A stretch of DNA of 64,000 bases from Acanthornis magna (Eukaryota; Chordata; Aves; Passeriformes; Acanthizidae), in NCBI GenBank assembly GCA_036785705.1, contig JAWUZG010000136.1:1550001-1614000 (forward strand), in the 5' to 3' direction. A program made the translations under genes and the position numbers. Each line of letters opens with the position of its first letter. The first letter of the stretch is position 1. The notes beneath the pieces are model-generated. The model was not told the DNA's origin. It made no database searches and saw only the letters and a program-made list of their open reading frames with translations. Positions 1 through 13,344 of the stretch are shown here, one piece after another.

Positions 1-1260
1 AGCCTTGAATTTATTTATTTTTTTAAATAGAGGTACTGTTTTAAAGTTAATTTCTTTCAGTTCATAGACTTCAAGAATAGGGTAAATATTTTTGTATTAA
101 ATTGGCACCTGTAGGGAGAAGAGGTCTTTTAGGGATTAATGCTTGAAAGATGTGGCAACTGTCTGAAGAAGAGAAGCTCGATAGCAGCTGCAGTGAACCT
201 CCAGCTTTGTTTATTGTTAGCTTTAAAGGGAGAGAAAAAAGCCAAGTGACTCCTTTTGGGGTTATAGAGAACAATAAATCCAACTACTTCACTATAAACA
301 CATTCCTTGCCAGCATTAGCTGTTGGGGCCAGAGCAGTGATCTCAAGTCAGAGGCTGCAGTGCTGTTGACTCATGTGCACTTAATTCTATCAGTTTTTCT
401 TGAAGTGCTCTGATAATGTTGTTTGTTTTTTTTTTAATTGAGCATAAACTTTGTAAGGTGCTACAAAGGCATTTTTGGAATCTGTTGCTCAAGCTGTGCA
501 GGAGCATTGTCAGTCAGACTTTGCTGGGTAGCCCCAAAGAGTATTTATTGGAAACCTGTTAGCAAGGGACCCTTGCAGCACTGTTTCAGAGTGAATTACT
601 GAGGTCTGTTCTCCTGAGGCAAGACTTTGAATATTAACTGCAAGGCTCTTGTTTGTTATGCTGTTGATATTGTGGGGGATGATGCAGTTTCTATTAAGAG
701 TCCCAGAGACTATGAATAAATTGTACTTGGGCCTTTTCTAGTTATATTGATTACAAAACCCTCACAGCATCCAGCACATTTCACCTAATCTAATCCTCTG
801 AATGTCTACACGAGTGCCAGGGGAGCTGCCAGACACACAAGAGTGGGGGTGACCAGTCAGAGCTGGGTTTACCTGGGCTTTAATTGGTGCATATTGGATG
901 TTAACTTGGACACCCAGCAGCCAACCTGGAGTTTGATGTCAAACCTGATCTTTTGGCTGCTCAATAGATTCTTCTGTTCTGTACAATATCATAAATTAAC
1001 ACGGAGCAATCACATTATTCTCATAATACTGATAGAGAGATTTCTCATTTTACAGAAAGGTAAGAGTGCATCTTTAGGTTGCAATTCATAGATCTTGAGT
1101 TAAATGAAAGGTAGAATTTGAATTTTCTCATTTTATCAAGTACCTCATGTAAAGACAAGGTGGAATAGATCCACCTAACGCACACATTGCCACTATCTGA
1201 TTCCCTGTCTCTAATCTCACTGACTCAGCTCCATCTAATCAATATTTCTGTTGTCTGCAG
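1..1260 (+). other. CTNNA2: CTNNA2 intron (3' part), no gene seen
   Basis: Intronic DNA upstream of the first visible CTNNA2 exon. It ends in a normal 3' splice site with a T-rich tract and TCTGCAG at 1254-1260. Short open frames here have no recognisable protein similarity. I see no repeat family that I can name. Confidence 0.8.
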
Positions 1261-1395
1261 TGCCCAGATTCAGCCTGCAAGCAGGACCTGCTGGCCTACC
1301 TGCAGCGCATTGCCCTGTACTGCCACCAGCTCAATATCTGCAGCAAAGTGAAGGCAGAAGTTCAGAACCTGGGAGGAGAGCTCATTGTATCAGGG
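1261..1395 (+). CDS. CTNNA2: CTNNA2 internal exon, actin-binding domain (45 residues)
   Basis: Encodes the peptide starting CPDSACKQDLLAYLQ and ending GGELIVSG, which I recognise as alpha-catenin. It belongs to the C-terminal actin-binding helical bundle that links the cadherin/beta-catenin complex to F-actin at adherens junctions. The exon is 135 nt, preceded by TCTGCAG and followed by the donor GGG|GTAAGC, and is phase 0 at both ends. The paralogue is decided by the terminal exon, which matches the neural form (CTNNA2) rather than CTNNA1 or CTNNA3. There is no start codon because this is an internal exon; the upstream part of the roughly 900-residue protein lies outside the window. No frameshift or stop is present. 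Confidence 0.95.
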
Positions 1396-4300
1396 GTAAG
1401 CTGGGATTTGTACTTAGCCATTTGTTTCCCATGTAGCACTTGAAAGGGAGCATTTATTTGATTGCAGTAATGTACAAAACAAAAATCCACTGACTCATAA
1501 GCAAGTTTTGTTTTTTTTTAAATTCTATCACCATTCTTTCAGGCCTTACAATAACTTGTGTAGAGCAATTTGATTTTCCAATTACCCTTTGTTTATACTA
1601 ACCTTGTAGAATCTTCATTCTTCCAAAAGAAAAATAATTTCATAGCCTAGAAAGTCATTGCCAAACTGTGAATATTATAATTATTTGGAGCTTTTGTATA
1701 TTTGCTCATTATAAATCTTCTTTCTTTTGTTAGTACTGGTAATTTCCTTCCTCTGTGCAGAAGCCAAGTCTGTATGAAGTGCATATTGTTAAGATGGTGA
1801 TGACTAATGGGATTCATTCACTCAGGTTCCAATGCACACTAGGTTTAGCAAAAGACTCTGGAAGGCCAGCAAAGTATTTTAAATTTTGATGCATGTGCTG
1901 TTTTCAAATACTATTGCAAGCACAGTGATTATATGCTCTAATACCATCCAGTTATTTCAGTTACTTTCAATGCACACCTACAAACTTCTTACACATGACC
2001 TTTTGGAGAAATAAAGACAGGAATACGCAGCAGCAGTAATATTAAAATAATGAGTTTTCTACATTTTTTAAATATTTTTTCTTTCCTGCTCCTATGTTGG
2101 CCTTTGAGCCTCTATGGGAATACTAGAACCAAGCAGTAGCAATGACTGCTCTTCATGATTTTGGTTTTTCTTTCACACTAGTTTAGCCCCATGACACCTT
2201 TTTTATCCTCTAACTCAAATACAGACCATATGTATGTAAGTTTATAATATATTCCACTCTCCTGAGTGTGTTTTCAAAACAATGATGATTTGTGAGACCC
2301 AAGATGCTTGAAACAAATTGTTTCCAAATGTGGTTTTGAAAAAGCACCCTTTCATTGTTTAAGCCCAATCAAGTATGAAGATTATTAGGACAACTAACTT
2401 GTGCCCTTCATTCCATCCATGAGATTCCCCAGTGACATCACTGGCCTTCCTCAAACGTATCAGAAATCACAGAAAGTGTTCTCAGTCACCTAACTTTTTT
2501 TTTTTTTTTTTTGCAAAACACTATAGAAGGTCTTAAACATTTGCCAGGCTTTCTTGGATCAGGCATTCTGAAGTCATATACACAATCCTAAAAGGAGCTG
2601 CTTAAAGGTTCCTGTATCTGTCCTGCAATTGGTCTTCACTTCTTGACGTATGTACGTATGTAATTTAATACCTTGATCTTCCCACAGCAATGAAAAGATC
2701 CTCTTCCATTTTCCTGACACCAACGGCGTGATCTGTCCTTGTATCACTGACAGCTATGCTGCATCGTAATTGCTAAGATCTTTTCTTACCTCCTGCCATC
2801 TGGGTCCAGCTTTTCATACCCATTGACTTGTCATGTTCATCTCTCTAAAACAATTCCCCGAATCAGTGCTTCTCCCGGCTTGGCTTTTGTGGTTGTGTGT
2901 GTTTCTTTTTTCGAGTCTCTTTATTCAGTGTTTGTGGATGCTGAATAAGCCATTGTGAACCTCGAGCATCTCCTCGTTCCTGGAACATGCCCATCCGTTG
3001 TGGAATTATCAGTGGCCAAACCGCTTGAGTTCATCATTCCAGTCTGGCATTGTTGGCACCCGCTGCTTCCCAGGCTCCATCACCATTGTGTTTCTGTTTG
3101 GTGGGGTTTTCACAGTCAGTCTCAAAGGCAAAACGAGCTTCAGCCATGGAAATTATTTGGGTCTGTTCCAAAGGCTCAGTAAAACTGACCTACAGAAAAT
3201 TTGAAGGTTGCCCAGCTTGCTTCTTCTGCTGGTGCTCTGAACAGGAGGAGATACAGAGTTGAACTCCTGTGCATCCCTTTGTGAGAGCATTATCTTGTGA
3301 TCTGACACGACACAGTCAGAGCAGAGCTTTCCTGACGGTGTTTTCTGAGCTGTTTGTCTTCAAGGTGCTGGGTACTGTATGCTCCTTTGCTATCCAGAGG
3401 TCTGGTATCCAAGTGCACATCCACATCTGCTTGTCTACTTGCTGCTTCTGCTTCCATCCTCTTCTTCATTCTCTCTTGGATAGCCAATTACAAATAAACA
3501 GTATTTTATTTATGCTAAAATGAAATACCATTATTTGGCAACTTGCATACAGTACAACGTTAGAGGTACTATAGAAACACAGAACTCAAGGTTCCCAACC
3601 TATGGCTGCAGAAGTAAGTTTCTGTGATTGTGCTATGTTTAAGTGTTTTGATGTAAATATCAAGCACCATGACAACTATTACAATATTTTAATTTACTAC
3701 TATGTTTACAAAGAACCACAATGTAATTCAGATCGATCCAAAAAATTACTTACAATTCAGAACTATTATGGGGAGTAGAATCTCTGCTTGAATTTTTTCA
3801 TTATTAAGAATATTAATCAATATTTATAAATGAAATGAATGTATGCATATGTATGTTTGAATCTATGTGTGGGTGTATGCATATTTATATATAAAGGAAA
3901 GAGACATAAAACCAATTAAAAGCTAAAAGACAGATGAAAGCCACCCCACAGTTCTTACAGTTTTGTTAGAGAAAAATATGTTGCAACAACTTCAAAAATA
4001 CTGTGTACATAACATTTAATGTGCCGTATATCTTTTGATAAAACTTCTATTTCTTTTTTTTCCCTGAAGATTCAGTAGTTCAGGATGGTTTATCTCTGAA
4101 AATAAGCATAAAGCTGATCTTGTTTGCTTTTTCCTCTATAGATTGATATGATTCTAGCATAGCATGTGAAGGGTCCTTTTTGGCATCAGTGACTTTGCTG
4201 CAAATAGGAAAACAGATCAAAAAGTAAGAAAATGTCACAGTCCTGAATTGTAAATTATTTCAGTAAAGAACCCACTGTTGTTTTCCCTTTTCTTTCTCCC

Positions 4301-6627
4301 ATTCCTTTCCCCTCTGCTCTTTTTCTCTTTGATCTTTCCCATCAGACTCCCTCCATGCAGATAGCAAAATTATTTTTACGAGTTAAGTAAGACCTGGCAA
4401 CTGGGAGTTGGCACACATCAGCTAATTCCTCATTAATATTAACAGGCTGAGGACAATTTAGTTTGTCTGTTGACTTGACCCTTTATGTTGCAAGGTGAGA
4501 CTCTTAATTCCCGATTCCAATGGAGTTTTGAAAAGTAAAATAAGGAAAAACTATGTGATACCTGTTCTTCAGTGAGGAGCCCTGTAAACCTGAAAAAGAT
4601 TCCAGGGAAAAAAAGTAAGCAAAAATGGTGAGGAGGACGTTAGATAAAAGGAAAAAGAAGTGAATATCAAAAATTTCAAAAGATTTTAAAAATATTTCTA
4701 ATCTGTGTAGATGATATCCTTGTTCCTAATAACAGCCTGTTTGACCTTGGTCCATAAACAGATATATGTCTGTGTAATTTTAATTCCAATATTCAATTTC
4801 TAGTTCCCCTCTGAGAATAAACAACCTCCTTTAATGAAATTACAGAGTAAAAGCACTTCAAAATAATTTGCTTTGTCTCTTGCTTTGGTTTATTTAAAGT
4901 AATGCATATTTGCTTCATAATCACTTGCAGTATTGTATTGGAATGAATCCTCTGAGGTGCTGAGAGTACACTACTCTCCGTGAAGTAAATCCCATTTACA
5001 TATACTTAGCTGTTGCTGATGGCCTTGCCTTTTTGTGGGAGCTACTTTTGTTCAATAGAGTTGCTTTTAATGATGATGTTTCTTATTTGGATAAAAAAAT
5101 CAGACTTCTAACTCTAGGGCTGCATTATTTTTCTGGCATTCCTGTCTGCCTCTCGTTAGCAGGAGAATTACAATAAAACAAATCTATATATTCATTTCCT
5201 ATTATAGAATAAATATCCACTTGTTCTGTTTACTGCTCCTCAGAAGCTGCTCAGCTCATTTACCTATGATCCATTTGGGCTATGAGCTTGCATTTTTTAA
5301 AGTTCTTGTTTATGTTAGTAGATAGGCCACAGTTTTTCCTGTAGGATTAGACTGAGCAGAATCTAGGAAAATCCCTTATCTGAGGCAGCTCCTTATCATG
5401 TTCAGGTTTGATTTAGAGCTCCACAGATAAAATCAGCTGAATTATCAGAAAATTTGCCCAAAAAGACTTAAACTTCTGAGCCAGACAGATATGCAGTGTA
5501 GTACAGAGAAGCAGCCACGTGCCTTTGGACACTTTCCAAAAATATGGAATCAATAGGCAAGGCACACTCCAAACATGCCCATTCGCTGGATCCAGTTTCC
5601 AGTTATTCTCCAAGTCCCATTTATCTTAACATAACAGGCTCAAATGTGATACCCAGAGAATGATTCTTGTATTCTGTTGAAGGTTTAGTTAAGATTGTAG
5701 AGTTCTTGCTTGGTGAATTTAAGTAAAGATTTGGGCGGGAAAAGGAAGTTTGTAATGGAGCCACGCCATTAATTTTGGGTAGGACATGACAAAAATTGAC
5801 ATAATGGCTGGACTGGGAGGCTGGATACATGAAAGTATGAACAGATACAGGATACACTGCAAAATAATTGTATGTTTTTTTGTGATCAGTGATAAGAATA
5901 AGGTAACCAGAAAGAGCCAGTCCTCATCAAATATGAATGAGGCTCATTATTTATCACAGAATAACAGTGAGCATCCAGCAGTTATTTCAGGTGAGCTCAC
6001 CTGCAGTTTCCCTGTCTATTCTGCCTATGGATCTTACATCTAATAGATATGATTTAAATGTCCTACTTTTCTTTCAGTTAAGGCTGAATAAACTGCTTTG
6101 TGCTGTAAAAGCAAGTTGGTTTCATGTCGGCAGTGAAGTATCAAGTTACTACTTATTAGTTCTATAGACTCAAAGAAAAATCAGGTAATTTGAAGTTCAC
6201 CTGTTATTAAAAGTGAGCGAGGCCATCTTTCACTGAATTTGGATTAAGAGCAGGTACCTAAACTGTTATTTAAGAGCCACTGATGGGCTGTTTCATTTCC
6301 CTGAAACAGAAGGCCTTTGTGGGGTGTTTTCCTTTGTTTTAAAGTTGGCAATCAGAGAGAACCTTTGCATTTTAAATGCTGAAGGGAATGGACCAAGTGT
6401 TGGTTTGGAGTTTGGTAAACAGAGTAATTTGATTTTCCTGAACAGGCATGAAGTTAGCAAAGTGAAAGAAAGTTTCCAGAAGGGAGATTTGGTAAATTGG
6501 CAAAACTGGTGAGTTCCTTTTCTTCAAGATTCTCAGGAGTGCAAAAATAATAAGGAAGTAAACCAAAGAAATAGGAGATATTAAATGGTCAGGAGAAGAA
6601 AGCCAAACCAAAAGCAAAATAGGAGTG

Positions 6628-6685
6628 TGAAATCAAAGAATTGCAATGTTGGGAAAGGACCAACTGGGATAAAGTGAGGCCCATA
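6628..6685 (-). mobile_element. possible very old CR1 3' end fragment
   Basis: The stretch around ATCAAAGAATTGCAATG and GGGAAAGGACC resembles the reverse complement of the avian CR1 LINE 3' terminus (AATCAC-AGAAT, then TTGG-AAGGGACC). It is short and diverged, so chance similarity is possible. Confidence 0.28.
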
Positions 6686-9600
6686 AAGTTGGTTTAACTC
6701 CACCATAATCTCTACTTTCCTAATAGAACAAGCAGGGAGGGAAAATAAAAATTCAGGGTCTTTATTTTGTCACTGGGAGGCTGGGGCTGTGTGGGGAAAG
6801 TGAGAGACCTTGATCTACACTGGATATTCAACTAGCTCATGTCATCTGCTTTGGGAAACATAAAAGACATCAAAAATACAGAGAGGTGTGTCAGATGGAC
6901 AGTTTGGGATGGAGATATATATTAGTAACCTCTGTAGAAGTGTTTGAATGTTTTGATACATGTGAGGGTGAAATAAAGCCGTAGTAAGTGTACCCTGTTC
7001 CAAAATCTATGGCTAGATGAAGGATATATACTTATATAGGTTTGGATAAACCTTTTTCTGGAACAAATTTATTTGAACTGACTAATATAGGAGTCTCCAG
7101 CTCCTGCTGGCACAGAATGTCCCTCAGTACACTGTCCAAGAAGGGACTACCTGATGATGTGGTGACATAAAAAATTTATCATCCTGACACAGAGTCAATT
7201 TACTGCTCCTAAAGGACAAAGGCACTAGTGAGTTATGCAGGTTAATCAAAATGAGTGCTGATAAAATCCCTCATGGTCATATATTCATTGTATATGATGT
7301 ATTTTATGGAAGCACTGTCTTAGGGCTTTCTCAAAGTTAAAACAGTGAAGAATTCCTAATTATCCTATGAACCATCTCAAAGATGAGTAGGGAAAAAAAA
7401 CCCAAAACATATACAGATCTATCTGTGGTGGCTCTAAAGCCATTTGCAATGCCTCTCCCAAATATTTGACGGCAGGAATTGAGTCGATTATGTGTAGCTT
7501 AGCTGTTGCATCCCAGTAAAGGCAGCATGGAGCAGGAGCCCAGAGAGTTTGTGCAGTTGACTTACTTGGAGGGACTCAAGCCTGGAGGAGACAGTGTAGC
7601 AGCTGAGAAGATCCAATATTGGTTATCAGGTCTATTCCAATCAAAAGTTGTACAAGAGTCCTCCAGAGGTCTCTTTAAAGTGACATTTGTACAGTGTTTT
7701 GGTTCAGCCAAGTGGAAGATCCCACGGGATCTCGTTCCCGTGTCAGGGAGTTCACTTTTTTGAGGGTTTTGCTTTTCTATAGGTGCTGGATTGGATGATA
7801 GTGCATATCCTGAGCTTTGGGCATCCGGGGGATCATAACTGTGATCCACATAAAAAACTGTACAGAAGCCTCTGGAAAGGTTAATTTATTTTTATTAGTG
7901 TATGGCTGTTCCTTCAGAGGAGGTGGATGGTGGCAGGCAGAATTTTTGTAAGAAAAATCAGATGAATGAAGCTCAAGACACACCTGAAAAATCCGACAGG
8001 AAAATATTTTTTGTGCAATAATCTTGGTTCTTTTGAAGCTCCAATTTTTTGATAAAAGGCTATTTTTAGGACTGAGAAAATACCTCATTTTATATAAATG
8101 CATGTGTAAACACACAAATATGAAATGCTATATCCTGCATAACTGGAAAGATGTTATCTAGAATTTAATTTGCAAAGCAAAATTACACTGCACTTGTCTT
8201 CATTAGAATACATTCACGGAGACAAGAAGCATGCACACCATCTATATGTCTGCATTCAGTAGTTTTAAATTTAGACAGGTCAGACTTTTATCCTTATTAA
8301 GAAGCATTTTGGCTCCAGGGAACATGCTCTTGTGCTATATCAGGTGACTAATATTCCTGAATTTGGGGAGATTATATTTATTGAAATTTCTCATTAGAAG
8401 AATTTTCTGCAAAGAAAAGCATTTCTGAAACCAAACAATATTAAGCCATTTAATTCCATGAGAACAACACAAAATGTTACAGATTCAAGACTGAGGCTTG
8501 AAACAAATATGAACATAGGATTAGAGACCTGAAGGAAATACTATTGTATGTGCTTTGTTACGTACTGCACTTGCTTTTAAAATAATAATTACTCAAAAAT
8601 TCAAAGCTCACCTGTTACAGTAGTTATGGCTTCACTTCAGCCTGTTTTCCTATTCCAGGCCATGCTGAGTGAGTTGGGAAGAAAATGAGAATATAATGGT
8701 TTTGTGATACACAAATTACACCAGCCCTGCAATAATTAGCAAGGTTCAAAGATCATTCTAACACCCCCTAAGATACGGTCGTAAAGGATTATCCCTGAAA
8801 AAATTACTATAGGGAAAGAGAGGAATTTGGTGCTATCTCATGTTCACTTCTTTTCCTGTTTTACTGCCTTTAAAAGAGGGACCAAGTGTCACCATTTTGT
8901 ATTAAATAAAAATTCCTTTCCCTGAGGGCATTCTCAGTTGGCCTCCCTAATGCACAGCATAGATTTGCTAATAGGTTCATCCCAAGGCCTTAAATGAAAA
9001 TGAGGTTTGCTTCTTGCACATGGAATTATGGGGGCTGAATTTACATAATGACAGATTTAACCCACAATAGGAGATTTTGGACTGTGTTTCTCATACAGAA
9101 GAACATCTTGTAGCTCTTGCAATTATTTAACTCTTTGAGTTGGGAAGTGGTGACACTAAAACCCACTTCTGAAAGTACTATCAGATGGTGCTTTTGCAGA
9201 TATTATGAGAATAACAACTAAAGTTCAGACTCATCAGTTCCTTTGACTTTAATTCTATTCCTTGCCAACCAGAGTTTCAGACGAGTGGCACACATATAGA
9301 ACCAGTCACAGTCAAGAAGATGTGCCCTCAAGGGAAAACATCAACAGGTTTTCCCAGCCTGAGCAAAACCCATGGCAAACACTGAACAGAACAGCTTAAA
9401 ACAAAGTATTTAATAAAACTCCCAAAAGAAATGTGTTTCCATTAAAGGTGGGAGGTCATAATGGCCCTTAGGAAGAGAGCAAACTGAGTGAGGAAGGTTA
9501 AAAGTTGCCTTCTGTCTTTAACCTCTGAAATATTTGCCTCCACACTTGGGACATATTATTATTAAAATTATTGTTTATGTACCTCATAGAAGCAAAGGAC

Positions 9601-12600
9601 GAATAGTTCTGTTATCACATCTGATCTCACATGACTGATAAGCAGCTGAAGCAACAGAAAGAGTTTGTTCTGTACAATGTATTTAAGACATTGATATGAA
9701 GCCAAAGTTAAAAACAATGCAGTATCAGAAAAATCAGTCCTAACCTCTTACTGCTAGATATTCTCAAATGCTTTAACATCAGTTCCTTCTGATTCCAACT
9801 AGTACATCATCAAACCTTGTGAACCAGATTACCAGGTAGGTGATAGTATGTCTAGAAAGTGAGATGAAGTGTACAAGTAATGTGTCCTAAATCTCATCAA
9901 AGGCCAAATTAGAACTCTGTAAAACTGGATTAGAGCATCAATATCTGAGCCAAAAGACTGCAGAAACATTTTAATCCCCTTTTTATACCTGCAACTGGAT
10001 TAAACATTTCCATTGTCAAAAACCTAGAGAAGTTACAGCTTTACTCAGTGTCAGGTAGGATGTTCCATATTTCATCATTCCTTAACTATGACAGATGATG
10101 TACAAAAAGGATTTTCCCACTTATCCATCATGCTGATGCACTACGGCAGCTGGCCCTCTTTGGGTCAGAGGTGTGTCTGTGTTAAGCTCTCAGATTTTTA
10201 TGATTTGTGTCACCTTGGCATTTTTACGTGGCCTTTTCAAGCTCTTGTTTCAACTCCTTACAATCCATCCATTTTTCCCTTTGTGTCTATACCAGTCTGG
10301 GTGATGCTTTTGCAGGACTGGTACTCCCCAGCTTCTCACAGTCCTGCTGTGCTCAAACCTTACAGACAGCAGCCAGCGGTACCTGAGTGGTGCCTGCCTT
10401 TCCCACCCTGTGTTCACCCTTTTAAGCAGGGAAGAAAGCATGTTGGGATTTTTTTCCAGCAGATCTTTGAGGTCAGACTGAACATGGACCCTTATTTTAA
10501 GTTGATTTCTAGTGCCTGGGTGCAAGTGATTAAATCGATTATGTGACCTGTGTTCACATAATTTTCTTATGCTGTTAGGCTTGACTTGCATCCCTTAAGA
10601 AAATATTTTATATTAAAGTCTTCATTTACTTTCTCTTTGCATTTCTGTGCATTCATTTAATTAATCTTCATTGTGTTCCTTGGAGCATTTGGAAGATTTC
10701 TGCACTTTCTTGAATGCATATACATTTTAAAAATGTTTCCATGAGGTTTATTCTTTCTCTGCTTTTATTCAATAATGTATTCTACTGTATGTTCACAACT
10801 CAGTCTAACTTTGCTCTTCACTTACTATTCTTTTTATCAACTACAGATATCATACTAAGAAGATCAAAACAAGATTTCAGATTCAAGCAGTACTAGCCCC
10901 AAAATACCATCTGGGGTATTATCTGCTACCTAATCTATTGAACTGTTTATATCATGTTATCATGGTGGAATCTTACATATTTCTCCATATTTCTTATCTT
11001 ATGTTGTTACTGGAGAATATCCTTGGCCACATTCAGTCTTCCAGTATTTAATTGTGCTACTTCCATGTGTTTCTATTCCAATAAAAGACAATTTAACTCT
11101 TTATCTCTCCAAACTCTCTCTTTAGGAGATCTTAGAACTGCTGTTAGATGTATGATTTTTCTCTTATTTAAGGTTATATCCTCTGAACATCCTTCTCTTT
11201 ACCAGAATGGGCAACCTTGCTTAGGCTTCATGAGGTCTGGTGGTCACAGGAGTTCAAAATATATTCCTACTTTATTTGGCAAAAACAACTGTGGTGCAGT
11301 AGTCAAGCCATAGGTTACCTAAGTTACACTACTTGGTACTTTTTACCATAAAAGCCTTTAAAAATTGGATTTTTCTTTTCTCTAGCAGGCCATTAGACAT
11401 AAATATTAATAAGGAGTCAGTGCAATACAGGGCACCAGAGGAGGTTTTCCTCCTCTCTGTCTTCAAATGTGCAAATAGTTTGTAATCAAGAGATGATGTA
11501 AAGAGAAAACAGTTAAATTAAGAACAGCACTATCATCACCTAGCGTTCCTCAGCTGCAGCCTAGTTTTGCATTGTGTTCCTGCAGTTACATTTCATCTCT
11601 AACAGCCACAATAACTCTTCATTTCACCAACTGGGTGCCCATTTGTTGAGTTTTTAATTCCACAAACGCACTGCTTTAAAGCAGCATCTGCAGCTCCTGC
11701 AGGATTACCACGATGCTCAAAGTTTTGAAGGTTAAGAAAGAAAATGCTTGACTTCTGTTGTTAGGCGGAGTGACTGGTGCTAGACATGGGTCACACACTT
11801 TTTTCAATAGAAGGAAAGGAGAGAAAAACAAAGAACACACTGACAGAGCAGGGAATGCACATTAATCATTATTAAGACAGAAAAACTAATCATGATTAGA
11901 TTACAATTCACATGATCCTTGTAGCACCAAAAAGCCTGAGGGAAAGCATCAATATTAACTCTGTGTGCTTATAATACATACCCTTAAAAGAGATTAAGGA
12001 GCATTTATTTGTCCTCTTCTAACAGGTAGGATCTTATGCTAGCAGTCTTTACTGGCACTGAATGGTGCCCCATTCTCTATGCAGTTTTATTTAATGGAGT
12101 TAGGTTTAGCAGCATATACTATTTTTTTCAATTCTAGTCTACAGCTAGGTTATTAAGAAAATCCCAGTGGATAATATAAGCAATTATGTTTACTTCCAAA
12201 CCTGCTTTTCCAGATTTTGGATGATAAAAATTCAATTTACAATAAATTAGACTGAATATCCCATTTTAAGCCCCCTAGTTTCAGTCCTTGGGATGTTATT
12301 AAAAAAAAAAAAAAAGTGCCTCAGCCTGTAAGGCTGTCATTGTCTAAAAATGTACATCTTTAAAACCATCACCTCTTTGCAATTTTATTGATATTTTCTG
12401 GAACTTGAAAGTGTGCTCTGTAAATAAATGTATGCCCAGAATATTTTATACTTCCCTCACTTGTTCCTTCAGCACAGTTTGTCAGCTCTCATTTTCAATG
12501 CAAGAAAACCATAATTCTTTTCCTGACCTCCTTCGTGCAGTGGCATCGGAGGCCCAACCCTCTGGATTATTCTACTCAAGGGTCAATCCAGAGGTGTGGA

Positions 12601-13016
12601 TTGGATGTTTATTCCACATGGAGGGGAACAAATGTAATTCCCGTTGCAACCACTGGAATTTTAGCTGCTTGCACTGGTGTGGATCTTTTTGTGCAGTTTG
12701 GCTGTACAAAACCACACATAAAATAGTCACTTGGGAATCCATTGACCAAATTCATGCCCGATCGGATGTCACTCAGCATTTAATTGGCATAGAGCTTTCT
12801 GTCCTCTCTGGTTGCCATCAGAAGGTGCCAAAAATTTTCCCCTTTTGAATCAGCAAGCCCTGCAGGGCTATCAGGCTGCCCCGTGCTGTGGGAAGGAGTG
12901 AGAGGAACCCCCGGGCTGGGGTTACTCATCGTGGAGGAGGCCCTGCGTCCTTGGCCAAGCACAGCTCCTTCAGCACACGTTCCCCTCTCTCCTCACCGCT
13001 ACGCTACGGCGCAATA

Positions 13017-13066
13017 TTTCTCTTGCTCTCTCTCTCACTATCTCTTTTCTGTATCTCTCGGAAATC
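13017..13066 (+). promoter_or_regulatory. CTNNA2: CU-rich regulated 3' splice region of the cassette exon
   Basis: A long pyrimidine tract with repeated TCTT and CTCTCT elements precedes the cassette exon. It is then interrupted by the purines GGAAAT just before the CAG. A branch-point-like CTCAC has its A at 13037, about 31 nt from the acceptor. TCTT and CTCTCT are the known binding preferences of PTB proteins, which commonly repress neural exons in non-neural cells. PTB control here is inferred, not shown. Confidence 0.55.
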
Positions 13067-13068
13067 AG

Positions 13069-13212
13069 ACTGGAGTTCAGAGCACTTTCACTACCTTTTA
13101 TGAGGTAGAGTGTGATGTCATAGATGGGGGCAGGGCTAGTCAACTTTCCACCCACCCACCCACCTGTGCTGAGGGAGCTACGCTTGAGACTGGAAGCGGT
13201 GACTCCTCAACG
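13069..13212 (+). CDS. CTNNA2: CTNNA2 alternative cassette exon, 48-residue insert of alpha-N-catenin II
   Basis: The exon is 144 nt, phase 0 on both sides, with acceptor ATCAG|ACT and strong donor ACG|GTGAGTAAC. It encodes 48 residues beginning TGVQSTFTTFYEVECD and containing VIDGGRASQLSTH and PTCAEGA. Mouse and human alpha-N-catenin are known in two forms differing by a 48-residue C-terminal insertion placed just before the last 95 residues. This exon has exactly that length and position, and I recognise its first two thirds. Inclusion lengthens the loop between the last two helices of the actin-binding domain, so it probably tunes actin binding or partner binding in neurons (inference). 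The last third (after PTCAEGA) appears to differ most from the mammalian insert as I remember it. A CCCA-type tetranucleotide run lies inside the coding sequence at 13148-13164. It reads open beyond the donor only by chance. Confidence 0.93.
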
Positions 13213-13338
13213 GTGAGTAACCTCCTGTCTCGTCTATGTCTTTGTAGCTCTGGGGGTGGAGGGAAGAGGTGTGAGAATGGGGGATTTTTTTGATAGCTTC
13301 TCTTTGTTTTAATTAACCATAGGAGTCACAGAGTTAAT

Positions 13339-13344
13339 TGCATG
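13339..13344 (+). promoter_or_regulatory. CTNNA2: TGCATG, candidate RBFOX intronic splicing enhancer
   Basis: A perfect TGCATG lies about 127 nt downstream of the cassette donor at 13213. (U)GCAUG downstream of a cassette exon is the established position at which RBFOX proteins promote exon inclusion in neurons and muscle. G-runs at about 13252-13266 also sit in this flank. Function is inferred from position; a hexamer of this kind can occur by chance. Confidence 0.5.

Larger units (their letters stand above)
1396..13068 (+). other. CTNNA2: CTNNA2 intron of 11.7 kb before the cassette exon
   Basis: Spans the donor GTAAGC at 1396 to the acceptor ending at 13068. It is mostly AT-rich unique sequence. 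I see a poly-T run (2495-2512), a poly-A run (12301-12315), one doubtful old CR1 scrap near 6.63 kb, and a more GC-rich last 200 bases. No exon, RNA gene or complete mobile element was found. Open frames of 60-152 codons here, the longest at 10088-10546, have no recognisable domain and look like chance. Confidence 0.8.

Noticed and set aside
10088..10591. 152-codon and 113-codon open frames on opposite strands within the first intron.
   Set aside because: They overlap each other and have no recognised domain or splice context.
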